Source: a virus. From it: a stretch of 64,000 bases of DNA. Each line of letters begins with the position of its first letter. The stretch's first letter is position 1. The DNA lies in the IMG/VR virus record IMGVR_UViG_3300009149_000016, positions 1 through 64,000 of that record, one strand, 5' to 3'. The notes below the pieces were generated by a model. That model made no database searches. It was not told the DNA's origin and worked only from the letters and a program-made list of their open reading frames with translations. Position numbers and translations under genes: made by a program. Shown in pieces: positions 1-7,942 of this stretch.

Positions 1-865
1 CTTCGTCGGGGCGAGAATAGGTGAGCCCTGTGTTGTTGGCATCACGCCAAACAACACAGATATTTGCGATGCCCGTTGCCAACTGCCAGGTGGTCGCGAC
101 AGGTGCGACCAACCAAGAATCTGTGGTGTTGTCCCACATGTACCGACCTGGGTTGAGTGCATCGATCTGGACAGCGTTCCCGCTTTGCCGGGGCATGCAG
201 TAGATCCCACGACGGAAGCTCGTGACCCAGCAAGCTCGGGCTTCTTCCGTGGCAGCTACCTTCGAGAAGAAGAAGTTCACAAGCCGGGTTGCCATGTCGC
301 TCGACGAATGCCAAGCCGCAAAGCCGGGGGAGTATCCACAAAGGGAGGGTTCCGTAGGGCGACCAGCGCCATGGGCACCCGCATAACACGCCCGACCCCG
401 GTAGGACCCGTAGAGCCCGTTCCATGAATTCCACCGGCTCAAAGTGAGCGACGGGTCATAGACTTCGTAAACGAGTACGGTGGCACCGTCTGTGTAGCTG
501 GCACCATCGTTCGGAACGACCGTTTGGAGCCAGGCGTCCAATTCGACCAAGCTCATCATGGCCCGCTTGCCAAGGACTCGACCATCTGACTGGGCACGCA
601 CCTCAACGAAAGCCAGCGTGTAGACCTTGGGCCAATCCGTAGTGAAAGTCCCCGTTCGAACCGCTGCGTCGAAAATGTCACCGCCCATACTCTTTGACAA
701 GAGGTACAAATTGACGGTTCGAACCTTTTTGAACATGAGGTTCGAAGCTTGACTCCACGCTTCTGTTGGCACGTCGTATGTCCAGAGCTTCTGGACGTGG
801 TCGACGTAAACCTGACCTTGAGTAGGCAAAGCGGGTTTTGTTGGGATTCCCCAGTCGAATGCCAT
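1..865 (-). CDS. virion/tail-fibre-like protein, 3' end outside window
   Basis: The frame is open to the window edge, so only the first 288 codons are visible. The ATG at 865 follows the TAG of the preceding tail gene by three bases. Near the N-terminus, the segment PTQGQVYVD followed by LWTYDVPTEAW resembles the PSQGDLVYD ... FVWDGVAW segment ending the neighbouring gene, a short beta module common in phage fibre and baseplate proteins. The rest is rich in Trp, Tyr, Gly and Ser, as in receptor-binding proteins, with no catalytic motif seen. Structural role is inferred from this and from the neighbour. Confidence 0.6.
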   Translation of the reverse strand, partial: MAFDWGIPTKPALPTQGQVYVDHVQKLWTYDVPTEAWSQASNLMFKKVRTVNLYLLSKSMGGDIFDAAVRTGTFTTDWPKVYTLAFVEVRAQSDGRVLGKRAMMSLVELDAWLQTVVPNDGASYTDGATVLVYEVYDPSLTLSRWNSWNGLYGSYRGRACYAGAHGAGRPTEPSLCGYSPGFAAWHSSSDMATRLVNFFFSKVAATEEARACWVTSFRRGIYCMPRQSGNAVQIDALNPGRYMWDNTTDSWLVAPVATTWQLATGIANICVVWRDANNTGLTYSRPDE

Positions 866-868
866 GTT

Positions 869-1405
869 CTACACCCCTGCCCAGGCAACACCATCCCACA
901 CGAACAGCGTGAGCAGATCGGTATCATACACGAGATCACCCTGACTTGGGGTCAAAGCGAGCCGCTGCACCGTGGTCAGAACCTGGGCGCCCCCACCACT
1001 GCTTGTGAAGGGGTGGACATGGTCGGCCAGCGCGAACAGACGGCTTCCAGGGTCACCCAACCCAGCAATCTGCGTTGCGGGCCACGGACGCACCCAACGG
1101 CCAGCACCGGTTGCGGCGGGCCCAATCAAGGGCCGGATCACGTAGACGCCGTCATGCGCCGCTACGCTGAGGGGATCCCATTGGAAGTAGCCCAAACCGC
1201 TGACAGCCACGGGTTGGGCACCTTCCACATACCCAGTTGCGTCGAACTGTTGGATATCGGCGACGTTGGCGAAGATCTTGACCCCGGATTCGAGAACGAA
1301 AATCAATTCCTCAACATCACGCCGAACATCTGACTTTCGGACGTGCTGCCGGGCGATCCAAGACACCGGATACCGGGGAACTAGACGATGGGGGGGTGCT
1401 TTCAT
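869..1405 (-). CDS. tail-fibre-like structural protein
   Basis: 178 aa. The middle and C-terminus carry phrases typical of phage fibre proteins: LADHVHPF followed by a Ser/Gly linker, then a terminal SQGDLVYD ... FVWDGVAW module also found in the next gene. The start overlaps the stop of the 43-codon gene upstream (ATGA), and the stop lies just before the next ATG, so this is a tightly coupled virion cluster. No enzyme motif is visible. It could be a fibre, fibre connector or baseplate decoration. Confidence 0.6.
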   Translation of the reverse strand: MKAPPHRLVPRYPVSWIARQHVRKSDVRRDVEELIFVLESGVKIFANVADIQQFDATGYVEGAQPVAVSGLGYFQWDPLSVAAHDGVYVIRPLIGPAATGAGRWVRPWPATQIAGLGDPGSRLFALADHVHPFTSSGGGAQVLTTVQRLALTPSQGDLVYDTDLLTLFVWDGVAWAGV

Positions 1406-1533
1406 GTCACAAGAGAAGCACTATCAAAAGAAGGGCGATCCTGCGTGCCGAGTTGCTCGTACAGATCGAGGCCAGTGGAGACGGACGCCCGCTCGCGCCC
1501 GTCCTCTTGGCTTTGCCATTGGACTTCCATCAT
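1402..1533 (-). CDS. small hypothetical protein (43 aa)
   Basis: Fills the gap between two genes with a four-base stop/start overlap at each end: its ATG overlaps the TGA of the 113-aa gene and its own TGA overlaps the ATG of the fibre-like gene. Starts MMEVQWQSQEDG and ends SASLVT, hydrophilic, with no recognisable domain. Support is the coupling at both ends; a second ATG follows the first directly. Function unknown. Confidence 0.5.
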   Translation of the reverse strand: MMEVQWQSQEDGRERASVSTGLDLYEQLGTQDRPSFDSASLVT

Positions 1534-1871
1534 GCCCCCGGCACACGGTGCTTGTAGAGGCCAAGGTCGAACTCGCCAAACACGCCGTCGACACTAGGTG
1601 TCTCATCAACAAGCTCGGGCCTGATAGGAGTGGCGGGGTTGGAAACGGTCCCCTCGAAAACCCACTTGGGGCTTTCTTCAGGGTGCTTGCCCTCATCCAA
1701 GGCCCGCTCGGTCGCTGCGAGCATCTTGTGCGCCGTGGTGAGGCTCAGAGTCGAGCGCTTGCTCACGTAGGTCAGGTCGACGAAATGGTCGGTGACCCGA
1801 ATGAACCGAGTCACGGTCTCATTGGGATGCTCGACTGAGGCGATTTCGGCGGTGTAGCGGGTGTTCTTCAT
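1530..1871 (-). CDS. hypothetical protein (113 aa)
   Basis: Soluble acidic protein with no family recognised. The start is preceded on the coding strand by ACCCTTAGTGGGT, a member of the CCTTAG...GGG element seen before several other starts here, twelve to seventeen bases from the ATG. Ends KHRVPGA with TGA overlapping the next ATG. It lies between a DUF6166-like gene and the tail genes. Function unknown. Confidence 0.6.
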   Translation of the reverse strand: MKNTRYTAEIASVEHPNETVTRFIRVTDHFVDLTYVSKRSTLSLTTAHKMLAATERALDEGKHPEESPKWVFEGTVSNPATPIRPELVDETPSVDGVFGEFDLGLYKHRVPGA

Positions 1872-1893
1872 GATGTACCCACTAAGGGTCGAA

Positions 1894-2316
1894 CTACTCC
1901 TCGATCAACCGGTCCCACACATTTTTCGGATGCTCCGGGGGAGTCGCTTTGCCAAAGATTCTGCCATGCCCATCCGGCCCTTCGAGGACCCACTTGTCAT
2001 CCATGAATCGCAAGGACCAGGTGCGCCATTCGGTCGGGATGCACGCGATGACCCTCGATTTGAATTCATGATACTCAAGAATAGCCCGTTCTTCACCCCC
2101 GGGCTCCTCGTTGTAATGGTGGTTGTAGAAGTAGGCTAGGATGGCGAGCGCAAGCTGAGCGGGCCCACTTCCACTGTAGCCACATTGGAATCCGGTAGGA
2201 CTGTGCCTTCGAAGATCAAGGCGGGGATCGACCACCCACCGAGCCCCATCCCGGTCGGCATAGACCTTCAGACCGTCGGGCTGTTGGTGCCCCAGAAAGA
2301 CGATCTCAGTTGCCAT
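1894..2316 (-). CDS. DUF6166-like protein with C-terminal NVWDRLIEE tag
   Basis: 140 aa. The first half has VFLGHQQPDG and then the run GFQCGYSGSGPAQLALA, which matches the (Y/W)GYxGSGPAQLALAxL signature of DUF6166, a family of unknown function frequent in phages and plasmids. The protein ends NVWDRLIEE, one of the clearer copies of the C-terminal peptide shared by many proteins in this window. The ATG at 2316 was chosen because the family begins there; the start overlaps the upstream gene by eleven bases. Family assignment is moderately sure; role unknown. Confidence 0.65.
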   Translation of the reverse strand: MATEIVFLGHQQPDGLKVYADRDGARWVVDPRLDLRRHSPTGFQCGYSGSGPAQLALAILAYFYNHHYNEEPGGEERAILEYHEFKSRVIACIPTEWRTWSLRFMDDKWVLEGPDGHGRIFGKATPPEHPKNVWDRLIEE

Positions 2317-2539
2317 GGGTCCGGACGGTCTGTTCGATTTCGTCGAGCCTCTTGAGGATGAGGTTGGCGACGTACATGATCGCATACCAGGTCTGTCCCG
2401 GAGCCTTTCGGCAAAGCTCGCAGCGGGGTTGGTGGCTTCCATCGGTGAGTTGAACCGGCGCGATGGCAACATCATCGGTGCCGCAAGCCTCACATCGCCC
2501 AATGATCGAATGCTCAACGATTTCAACTCGGGAAGACAT
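2306..2539 (-). CDS. small zinc-finger-like protein (77 aa)
   Basis: Contains CEAC (residues about 16-19) and CELC (about 40-43), a likely zinc ribbon with two CxxC pairs, followed by a helical tail. The start is preceded by GGTGTA nine bases before the ATG and by a good Shine-Dalgarno GGGAGG, so this copy of the element coexists with a normal ribosome-binding site. Probably a small nucleic-acid or protein adaptor; target unknown. Confidence 0.6.
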   Translation of the reverse strand: MSSRVEIVEHSIIGRCEACGTDDVAIAPVQLTDGSHQPRCELCRKAPGQTWYAIMYVANLILKRLDEIEQTVRTHGN

Positions 2540-2557
2540 GCCTCCCTCTACACCGAG

Positions 2558-2788
2558 TCACCAGAAGTAGTACAGCTTGTCCCATCGAGCCAGGCGACAG
2601 GCCTTCCGAGCGGGTTGCAAGACCGTCCACCCGTCCTTTTCCTCGACGACATCCCACTCGTAACCGCCCCCCACCAATGTCCAACCGATTGGGGTTTCCT
2701 TCCAATCAGCCTTAATGAGAAACCACCCTGAGAGGGTCGGATGCTCCCGAATCTCAGTGATCGTACCAGCGGGAAGGTCTTGCAACAT
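2558..2788 (-). CDS. small hypothetical protein (76 aa)
   Basis: Beta-rich, Trp-rich small protein starting MLQDLPAG and ending RLARWDKLYYFW. The end (WDKL near the C-terminus) is a weak relative of the shared C-terminal WDRL peptide. No family recognised. It sits directly upstream of a strand switch to the plus-strand genes. Confidence 0.5.
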   Translation of the reverse strand: MLQDLPAGTITEIREHPTLSGWFLIKADWKETPIGWTLVGGGYEWDVVEEKDGWTVLQPARKACRLARWDKLYYFW

Positions 2789-2843
2789 AACACCCTACCT
2801 GAAGTACAAGTAATTCCGTCCTCTGTATAACGCGAAGCGTCAT

Positions 2844-2849
2844 GGTGTA
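2844..2849 (+). promoter_or_regulatory. GGTGTA start-proximal element
   Basis: First plus-strand copy of the recurrent GGTGTA element, nine bases before the ATG of the HNH gene. There is no Shine-Dalgarno between it and the ATG (GTTCAAAC), so the start appears to depend on this element or on a leaderless transcript. Confidence 0.5.
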
Positions 2850-2858
2850 GGTTCAAAC

Positions 2859-3143
2859 ATGGATCCGTGTCCTTTTTGCGGACGTTCGATGTTCGACCCC
2901 ACGGAACACCACTTGGTGCCCAAGTGCCGGGGAGGAAAAGTCACCGTCCGACTCTGTCGTGATTGCCATCGTGGTATTCACGAACTGTATTCGAACAAGA
3001 CCCTCGAAACTGAGTTTGGGACGCCTGAGTTGCTCAAGGCCGACGCTCGGTTCCAGAAGATGGTCACCTACATCCGCAAGCAAGATCCGGGTGGTCGGGT
3101 CAAGTTTCGCAAGAGCAAACGGAGGTTTGGTCGCAATGGCTGA
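2859..3143 (+). CDS. HNH endonuclease-like protein
   Basis: 94 aa. Shows the HNH zinc-site pattern: CPFC at residues 4-7, EHHLVPKCRGG (the first His pair and DNA-cutting loop) at about 17-27, and LCRDCHRGIH at about 32-41. A basic C-terminus follows. HNH proteins of this size are free-standing nucleases, often homing or packaging-associated. No intron or intein is adjacent, so a homing role is only possible. The stop overlaps the next start. Confidence 0.8.
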   Translation: MDPCPFCGRSMFDPTEHHLVPKCRGGKVTVRLCRDCHRGIHELYSNKTLETEFGTPELLKADARFQKMVTYIRKQDPGGRVKFRKSKRRFGRNG

Positions 3144-3447
3144 AAAAACACTGTCAGGTCAGATAAGTAAGATGAGCGGGGTACCTCAGATCGAATCGAG
3201 AGACGCGCCGAGTTGCTATTCGAAGGCGAAGGAACTCAAAGAAGTCCTCGGAGACGACACCGTCGTCAGCCTCTATTGGTCAATCCCCAAGGCTTGCCTT
3301 GTGCTCGTGACGACAAAAGGTCGACGCATCGCGATCCCCAAGACTTCCTTTTTCCACCCGGTGGCCGAGATGATTGAAGGTCGAGCGGCCATCCGCACCT
3401 ACGTCGAGGACGTGGCAAACCTCATCCGAACCCGTCGCCCCAATTAG
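3136..3447 (+). CDS. hypothetical protein (103 aa)
   Basis: Starts within the end of the HNH gene, with GGAGG eleven bases before the ATG at 3136. Mixed alpha/beta protein with segments VVSLYWS and GRRIAIPKTSFF. No family recognised. The GGTGTA element of the next gene begins just after its stop. Confidence 0.55.
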   Translation: MAEKTLSGQISKMSGVPQIESRDAPSCYSKAKELKEVLGDDTVVSLYWSIPKACLVLVTTKGRRIAIPKTSFFHPVAEMIEGRAAIRTYVEDVANLIRTRRPN

Positions 3448-3464
3448 CCGGTGTAGGCAAAGGC

Positions 3465-3668
3465 ATGGATTACGAGACGCTGAAAGCCGCCTGGGACAAG
3501 CTCGAACGAGGTGACCCCCTCACGGACCTTGAGTTGAAGCATCTCAAGAAAAGCGCTGAGCAAGGTCTTGCCTACCTCGAAGCCCGGGGTGAGCGGTTCG
3601 TCCTGTTCAAGACCCGGCTCGACCTGGAGACCATCAAAGGCTACATGCGGGAACGATCGAGACGATAA
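3465..3668 (+). CDS. small charged protein (67 aa)
   Basis: Helical, strongly charged protein ending in Arg-rich RERSRR. Start fixed by GGTGTA nine bases upstream; AAAGG also lies just before the ATG. The stop TAATG overlaps the next start. Possibly nucleic-acid binding on charge alone; function unknown. Confidence 0.55.
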   Translation: MDYETLKAAWDKLERGDPLTDLELKHLKKSAEQGLAYLEARGERFVLFKTRLDLETIKGYMRERSRR

Positions 3669-4084
3669 TGCTCGTCCTTCTATGTGGCAACGGCGAGCTT
3701 GACTTCCTGCCCGTGTGGCCGGAAGCCATTGGCCTTCTGAGTGGAAGGTACACAACCATCCTCGCCCGCAACCGAGCCAATGAGAAGCTCGTTCCGCACG
3801 ATGTGACGAAGGAACACGAGCTTTTCCTTCTGTGCCCAGATCCGAAGCTTGAGAGGGCTCCCTGGATCTTTCAAGTCCAAGTTAATCTCGGACCGGAGAT
3901 CGGTCGCACGTTCACTCTCGACAAGATCGTTGAAAGCTGGGTCCTTCGGGTCGACACGAGCCCCCGAACCCGGTTTTTCCTACCCGACTACCAGCCGACC
4001 ACAAACAGCATCGACCCTCCCCAGATCACGGACGTGATTGGTAGACCCAAACCCGGGACCGTGTGGGATAGGATTGGCGGCTAA
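3668..4084 (+). CDS. hypothetical protein with C-terminal TVWDRIGG tag
   Basis: 138 aa, beta-rich, no family recognised. Starts on the stop of the upstream gene (TAATG), so translation is probably coupled. Ends KPGTVWDRIGG, a near-consensus copy of the shared C-terminal peptide, after a proline/glycine linker that would make it an exposed tail. Confidence 0.65.
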   Translation: MLVLLCGNGELDFLPVWPEAIGLLSGRYTTILARNRANEKLVPHDVTKEHELFLLCPDPKLERAPWIFQVQVNLGPEIGRTFTLDKIVESWVLRVDTSPRTRFFLPDYQPTTNSIDPPQITDVIGRPKPGTVWDRIGG

Positions 4085-4124
4085 CCTTCTTGTGAACTAG
4101 CTTTGGACGTAGGAGGTACCTCCC

Positions 4125-4556
4125 ATGGACCAAGCTATTTCGAACTTTGTTGGTTGGCACACGCTCGTATTCGCGCTCGCTTGCTGGATCTTGACCTTCC
4201 TGACTCGGAGAATCGTCGAGACGGCTGTTCCGTCTGCAAAGAAGGCTCTAGACGTCAACAAGGGCGAGACACCTTACAAGACAACCTTCGCCCGCTGGTG
4301 GAACGAAGTGCTGCTGTACGTCATCCCAGTGGCTTGGGGTGGTACCTCAGCAAGCATCGCTACTTTCTACCCATTTCCTGAGGGTATCGAGAGCTTCAGC
4401 GCTCGCCTGTTCTTTGGTGTGGTCATCGGCTTCTTTTCCGGATTCTTGTACAAGGTCCTCAAAAAGGTGATCTTGAAGAAATTCGACATCGTCAGTGAAA
4501 AGGACTTGCCCGCCGCCACCGCACCGAAACCTGCCGGATCTGACGAAACCAGCTAG
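4125..4556 (+). CDS. three-helix membrane protein, possible holin
   Basis: 143 aa preceded by a strong Shine-Dalgarno (GGAGG before ACCTCCC ATG). Three hydrophobic segments: about residues 8-27 (LVFALACWILTFL), 64-80 (VIPVAWGGTSASIA) and 93-113 (LFFGVVIGFFSGFL), then a Lys-rich cytoplasmic tail. Size, helix count and charged C-terminus fit class I holins, but no lysin is adjacent, so an unrelated inner-membrane protein is equally possible. The 3' end meets the convergent nuclease gene with a four-base overlap. Confidence 0.55.
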   Translation: MDQAISNFVGWHTLVFALACWILTFLTRRIVETAVPSAKKALDVNKGETPYKTTFARWWNEVLLYVIPVAWGGTSASIATFYPFPEGIESFSARLFFGVVIGFFSGFLYKVLKKVILKKFDIVSEKDLPAATAPKPAGSDETS

Positions 4557-5337
4557 ATCTCCAGCGATTCAGCGAGATCTTCCGGCTGCACCACCTTGCG
4601 GTGCTTCACGTAGTCCTCAAAACCACTGCCCAACTTGACGTGCGAGATCCCTTCTTTTTGAAGAGATTCAGCGTCTTCCTTGCTTAAGGGCCACGCTGTC
4701 ACGAGGATCGTTTTCAAACGAGGGGTGATCTGATCAACCTTTTTCTGCGCTTTGCGTTCTTCTGACTCAAAGTACATCCAAGGGCATTCCGGGTTACGGC
4801 ATTTCGGGTTATGCTCGTAGGGATTGAAACGGTCGGGAACATCTTTGGTGGCCCACTGTTCCCATTGCTCAGCGCCCAAGGTGTCAGCCCTACCCACTCC
4901 CCCTGAAAACCATTCCAGATAAAGGTGAAGCTGTCGAAGGATGTCACCAATCGGGATAGGCTTGATCTTCACTTCGATCAGACCCGTCAGGGCAGCTTGG
5001 ACGCTTACCACCATGGTCTCTTCCCCCCATTTCTCGGGATCCTCAGAAGCGCATGTGGAAGACGGAGGCTTGCGAACCTCCAGCTTTTCCCCAATGTTAC
5101 AAAAAACTGAACATCGAGGAAACCAATCGTAGTCTTGTACTTGCCTTCTCCCTTTGTAAGATGAGGCTCCAAGCGGGTTTTCGGTGGGGTGGTCCGCAAC
5201 CCCGACAACCCCTGCAATACCTTTTGCAACACTTCTGGTTGGCTTAGATATTGACAGGCCCAATCATGCAAGGGCTCTTTCTTGTCTGGGTCGTTGAATC
5301 CGAGCTTGGCCAACAAAGTTCGATCATGGCTATGCAT
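4553..5337 (-). CDS. PD-(D/E)XK nuclease-like protein, read in two frames
   Basis: Begins at the ATG at 5337 (GGTGTA nine bases upstream) with HDRTLLAKLGFND and HDWACQYL, and stays convincing to GFLDVQFFVTLG near 5092. That frame then becomes nonsense and stops at 5005, while the frame one base back continues with GLIEVKIKPIPIGDILRQL and ILVTAWPLSKEDAESLQ to the stop at 4553. Together they give an Asp (GFLDVQF) and an E-x-K (IEVKI), the PD-(D/E)XK active-site pattern. Crossing needs a -1 shift near TTTTTT (5101-5106) or GGGGAAAA (5085-5092, minus strand). Programmed slippage, mutation or a base-calling indel are all possible. Total about 260 aa. Confidence 0.55.
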
Positions 5338-5346
5338 GGGTTCTTT

Positions 5347-5366
5347 TACACCAACCAATCCGTGTA
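5347..5366. promoter_or_regulatory. divergent pair of GGTGTA-type elements
   Basis: GGTGTA on the minus strand (5352-5347, nine bases before the nuclease ATG) and CGTGTA on the plus strand (5361-5366, ten bases before the ATG at 5377) lie back to back, serving the two divergent genes. Both starts lack a clear Shine-Dalgarno. Confidence 0.5.
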
Positions 5367-5376
5367 GAATGGCGGG

Positions 5377-6441
5377 ATGCCCGATGAGCACCCAGAGCAC
5401 CCGCTCATTCGAATTCGCGACTACCGCTTCCGACTGACCCCCGAAACCCGGGAATTCGCTTTCAATTTGCTCCCACTGTTGCGGGCCGACGCCAACGTTC
5501 GTCGCCTGCACATCACCGATTTCCTCATTGCCTATCGAGACGAAGACGAAGAATACGCAGGGATCGGCGTTCAATTCGAACCAGAGACGGACGCACCAGC
5601 CGGCGAAGACATTCGCCAGATGCTCTCAAGCCTTGAGGACCATCACCCTCTACGGCTTTCCCCAACCCAGCGTGCCCTCACCGAATCCATTCGTCGAGAG
5701 AACGCCCCGCCACGCGTCGACCACCAAACGCTCATTCAGCAAGCCATCATGGGCCAAGAGGGGCGAGCCCGGCTTGCGGCTGCGATGATGGCACCCATCC
5801 GCCAGCGGCTTGATTACCAGTCGCTCGCTCGGCAGACCTTCATGATTGAGCAAATGCCTGAAGGGGCCCTGCCGACCTACGTGCCCCCGCCTGAGCATAT
5901 GCTGCCATCGAATGATGCAAACCCCGGGGCAGATCTTCAAGCCGCCATAGGGGTCCTTCGAGATCTCGGCACGGCCCCGGTACCGGGGAGCATCCCCATC
6001 CTGGACGGAAACATCCATGTCGTTTCCGAGCCTGAGTACGTTGGCGCGTTCCCTGTTCGCACCGAGCTTACCGTCATGCCTGCCGACGAACAGCGGGAGC
6101 CACTTGGCTGGCGGATGCGAGAGACCATCGGTATCGGCATGATCAACCCCCGTGGCCTCGGACGGTTGGGAATGACTCGAAGCGGCATCGAGAGTCTGGA
6201 AGCTCCCCCGTGGCCCGAGTGGGCGGTACCAGGCATCTGGGTCGTGAACCACACCGACGGGTTCGTAGGTCGCATCACACACGTCTACCCAGGTGAAATC
6301 GTCTTGCGTTCGCCCCGGGAATTGTCTGCCAATGGAACCCCGGAGTTTCGGCATCTCCCTCGATCCGACGACTTCACCAGGGACTTCGAACCAGCCATCG
6401 ACCCCACCCTCAAACGCACCATGTGGGATCGGCTTGGTTGA
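5377..6441 (+). CDS. hypothetical protein with C-terminal TMWDRLG tag
   Basis: 354 aa, acidic, starting MPDEHPEHPLIRIRDYRFRL. Has a helical middle region and a beta-rich C-terminal half. It ends PTLKRTMWDRLG, a clear copy of the shared C-terminal peptide. It is one of the largest tagged proteins, which shows the peptide is not limited to tiny ORFs. No family recognised. Confidence 0.65.
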   Translation: MPDEHPEHPLIRIRDYRFRLTPETREFAFNLLPLLRADANVRRLHITDFLIAYRDEDEEYAGIGVQFEPETDAPAGEDIRQMLSSLEDHHPLRLSPTQRALTESIRRENAPPRVDHQTLIQQAIMGQEGRARLAAAMMAPIRQRLDYQSLARQTFMIEQMPEGALPTYVPPPEHMLPSNDANPGADLQAAIGVLRDLGTAPVPGSIPILDGNIHVVSEPEYVGAFPVRTELTVMPADEQREPLGWRMRETIGIGMINPRGLGRLGMTRSGIESLEAPPWPEWAVPGIWVVNHTDGFVGRITHVYPGEIVLRSPRELSANGTPEFRHLPRSDDFTRDFEPAIDPTLKRTMWDRLG

Positions 6442-6457
6442 TCATTTGTTCGGACAT

Positions 6458-6469
6458 CCCTTAGAAGGG
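6458..6469 (+). promoter_or_regulatory. CCCTTAGAAGGG start-proximal dyad
   Basis: Near-perfect dyad CCCTT-AG-AAGGG two bases before the ATG at 6472. The AGAAGGG half can serve as a ribosome-binding site, though very close to the start, while the CCCTT half could mask it. One of several related elements in the window. Confidence 0.45.
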
Positions 6470-6471
6470 TC

Positions 6472-6696
6472 ATGGACAACTTCAAGAGTCTCGTCGATCT
6501 TGTAGGCCATCGCTTTGCTGGCGGGCAAAGTACCCACCAGATTCAAAAGGCACTCGTTGAGACGCTCAAAGTCAACCCGAACGAGGCTGTGCTGATCATC
6601 CGGGCTGCGCAGATAATCAGTGACGACCGGGTGGCTTCAGAGGCCGATTCTCAGAGAGTTCCCACGGATATCTCGGCTTCCGCTCCTCCGCAGTAG
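6472..6696 (+). CDS. hypothetical protein (74 aa)
   Basis: Helical N-terminal part (MDNFKSLVDLVGHRF) with a low-complexity Ser/Ala/Pro tail. The start is set by the CCCTTAGAAGGG element directly upstream. Its last 80 bases overlap the convergent minus-strand gene. No family recognised. Confidence 0.5.
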   Translation: MDNFKSLVDLVGHRFAGGQSTHQIQKALVETLKVNPNEAVLIIRAAQIISDDRVASEADSQRVPTDISASAPPQ

Positions 6697-6919
6697 GCGT
6701 GTACGCCCCGCTCGACACGAGGTTGGCGCACCCCTCTTCCGAATCAAGATCGAGCTTGTCGTAGACCTTCTCGGCCCACGCTCGTTGAGGCGCCGACAGC
6801 GACGGCTTCCGGCTCATCTCCAATCTGGCAAGCATGTCGGTGAAAGCATCCCGTTCTTTACTGTCAAGATCAGCCGAAAGTAGACGGCCAAGCAACCGCT
6901 TGTCAGACATGTTCTGCAT
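6617..6919 (-). CDS. hypothetical protein (100 aa)
   Basis: Starts MQNMSDKRLLGRLL, chosen because GGTGTA stands nine bases before this ATG. Helical N-terminal half rich in Leu, Arg and Lys (DAFTDMLARLE, RAWAEKVYDKLDLD) and a polar C-terminus. Its 3' end overlaps the convergent 74-aa gene. Function unknown. Confidence 0.55.
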   Translation of the reverse strand: MQNMSDKRLLGRLLSADLDSKERDAFTDMLARLEMSRKPSLSAPQRAWAEKVYDKLDLDSEEGCANLVSSGAYTPTAEERKPRYPWELSENRPLKPPGRH

Positions 6920-6928
6920 GTCGATCCC

Positions 6929-6943
6929 TACACCATAGGTGTA
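6929..6943. promoter_or_regulatory. palindromic double GGTGTA element
   Basis: TACACC-ATA-GGTGTA: two copies of the element in inverted orientation share one 15-base dyad. Each copy lies exactly nine bases before an ATG, at 6919 (minus) and 6953 (plus). This is the tightest example of the element working in both directions. Confidence 0.6.
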
Positions 6944-6952
6944 ATACCAGGG

Positions 6953-7312
6953 ATGACCATGGCCGACCCATTCTGGGACCACTTCACCGTCAAATCGGTG
7001 TCCAAGGAAGAGGTGGTCATCCATTTCCACAACTCCGACATGCAAAGTCGGTGGCTCCAATGGCTCAAAAAGTACACGGGTTATCCCCAGCAATGGCTCA
7101 TGGGGGGCCTTTTGAAGCAGCGGGAGGGCAACCATGTGGGCTTCTCCAATGAAGCCGTGGGGGCCCTCAAAGATGGCGTCGCTTTGAACCCAAAGGGACT
7201 TTTGGGCGACTACTTTCGCCTAAACGAACGCTTTATCGATGTGCTTATGAAGTGCTATCTTGGCGAACATCCGCAAGGCATCCCGACCATCTGGGAACGA
7301 CTCATGGGGTAG
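6953..7312 (+). CDS. hypothetical protein with C-terminal TIWERLMG tag
   Basis: 119 aa with aromatic-rich N-terminus (MTMADPFWDHF). The first of two nearby ATGs is taken because it sits nine bases after GGTGTA. Ends QGIPTIWERLMG, matching the consensus of the shared C-terminal peptide. No domain recognised. Confidence 0.6.
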   Translation: MTMADPFWDHFTVKSVSKEEVVIHFHNSDMQSRWLQWLKKYTGYPQQWLMGGLLKQREGNHVGFSNEAVGALKDGVALNPKGLLGDYFRLNERFIDVLMKCYLGEHPQGIPTIWERLMG

Positions 7313-7314
7313 GT

Positions 7315-7494
7315 ATGAAGAACCGACAATTGCAGCAAGCCATCAAAGACGCTCATGAACGAGGACATGCTCTGCTCCGAATGGGGGAGATCGAGCGAGC
7401 CCATGAAGAATTCCAGATTTCCGACTGGCTTGAAGAGCTTCATGCTCGAAGAACGAGCCCTGACACAGCCAAGTCCCTATGCCCCACGGTGTAG
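7315..7494 (+). CDS. small helical protein (59 aa)
   Basis: Starts two bases after the previous stop (GGGGTAGGT ATG). Helical and charged (QAIKDAHERGHALLRMGEIERAHEEF), resembling a short helical-repeat segment. Its stop codon TAG is the TAG inside the GGTGTAG element that drives the next gene. Confidence 0.5.
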   Translation: MKNRQLQQAIKDAHERGHALLRMGEIERAHEEFQISDWLEELHARRTSPDTAKSLCPTV

Positions 7495-7503
7495 AACAAG
7501 GGT

Positions 7504-7926
7504 ATGAACCAACTCGTCGCCGTCCCTTCCAAGCGGTTCCAGATCCTCAACGTCGACCAGGACATCCCCATCCGGCAGTTCGTCTCCCGACATGACTTGC
7601 CGTTCAAGCCGGGGCATGGCTTCTACGAGCACGGCAAGAAACGTGTGCTCGTGCAGGGAACGAAGGAAATCGTCCTTTGGGACAGGGGAACGAAGGAACT
7701 GTTCACGGGCAAGGAAGCGCGCCGGATGCTCGGTCTGCCCCTGACGGACCGGGACATGCACCTTAGCCCCTACAACGCGTATAGCTCTAAATACAAGGTT
7801 TTCATTCAATCCACGAGCTACAACCGCAAGCTTCTGCGTGGTACCCTGTTCCTGTACGAGATCGAAGGATGGGACAAGGAAGGCGACACGGTTTGGGAGC
7901 GGATCGTCGATATCGACTTCGTTTGA
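7504..7926 (+). CDS. hypothetical protein with TVWERI near C-terminus
   Basis: 140 aa, beta-rich. GGTGTA ten bases upstream and AAGGG before the ATG. Ends EGDTVWERIVDIDFV, so the shared peptide is followed by seven further residues. No family recognised. Confidence 0.6.
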   Translation: MNQLVAVPSKRFQILNVDQDIPIRQFVSRHDLPFKPGHGFYEHGKKRVLVQGTKEIVLWDRGTKELFTGKEARRMLGLPLTDRDMHLSPYNAYSSKYKVFIQSTSYNRKLLRGTLFLYEIEGWDKEGDTVWERIVDIDFV

Positions 7927-7942
7927 CGGTGTAGGTGAATTC

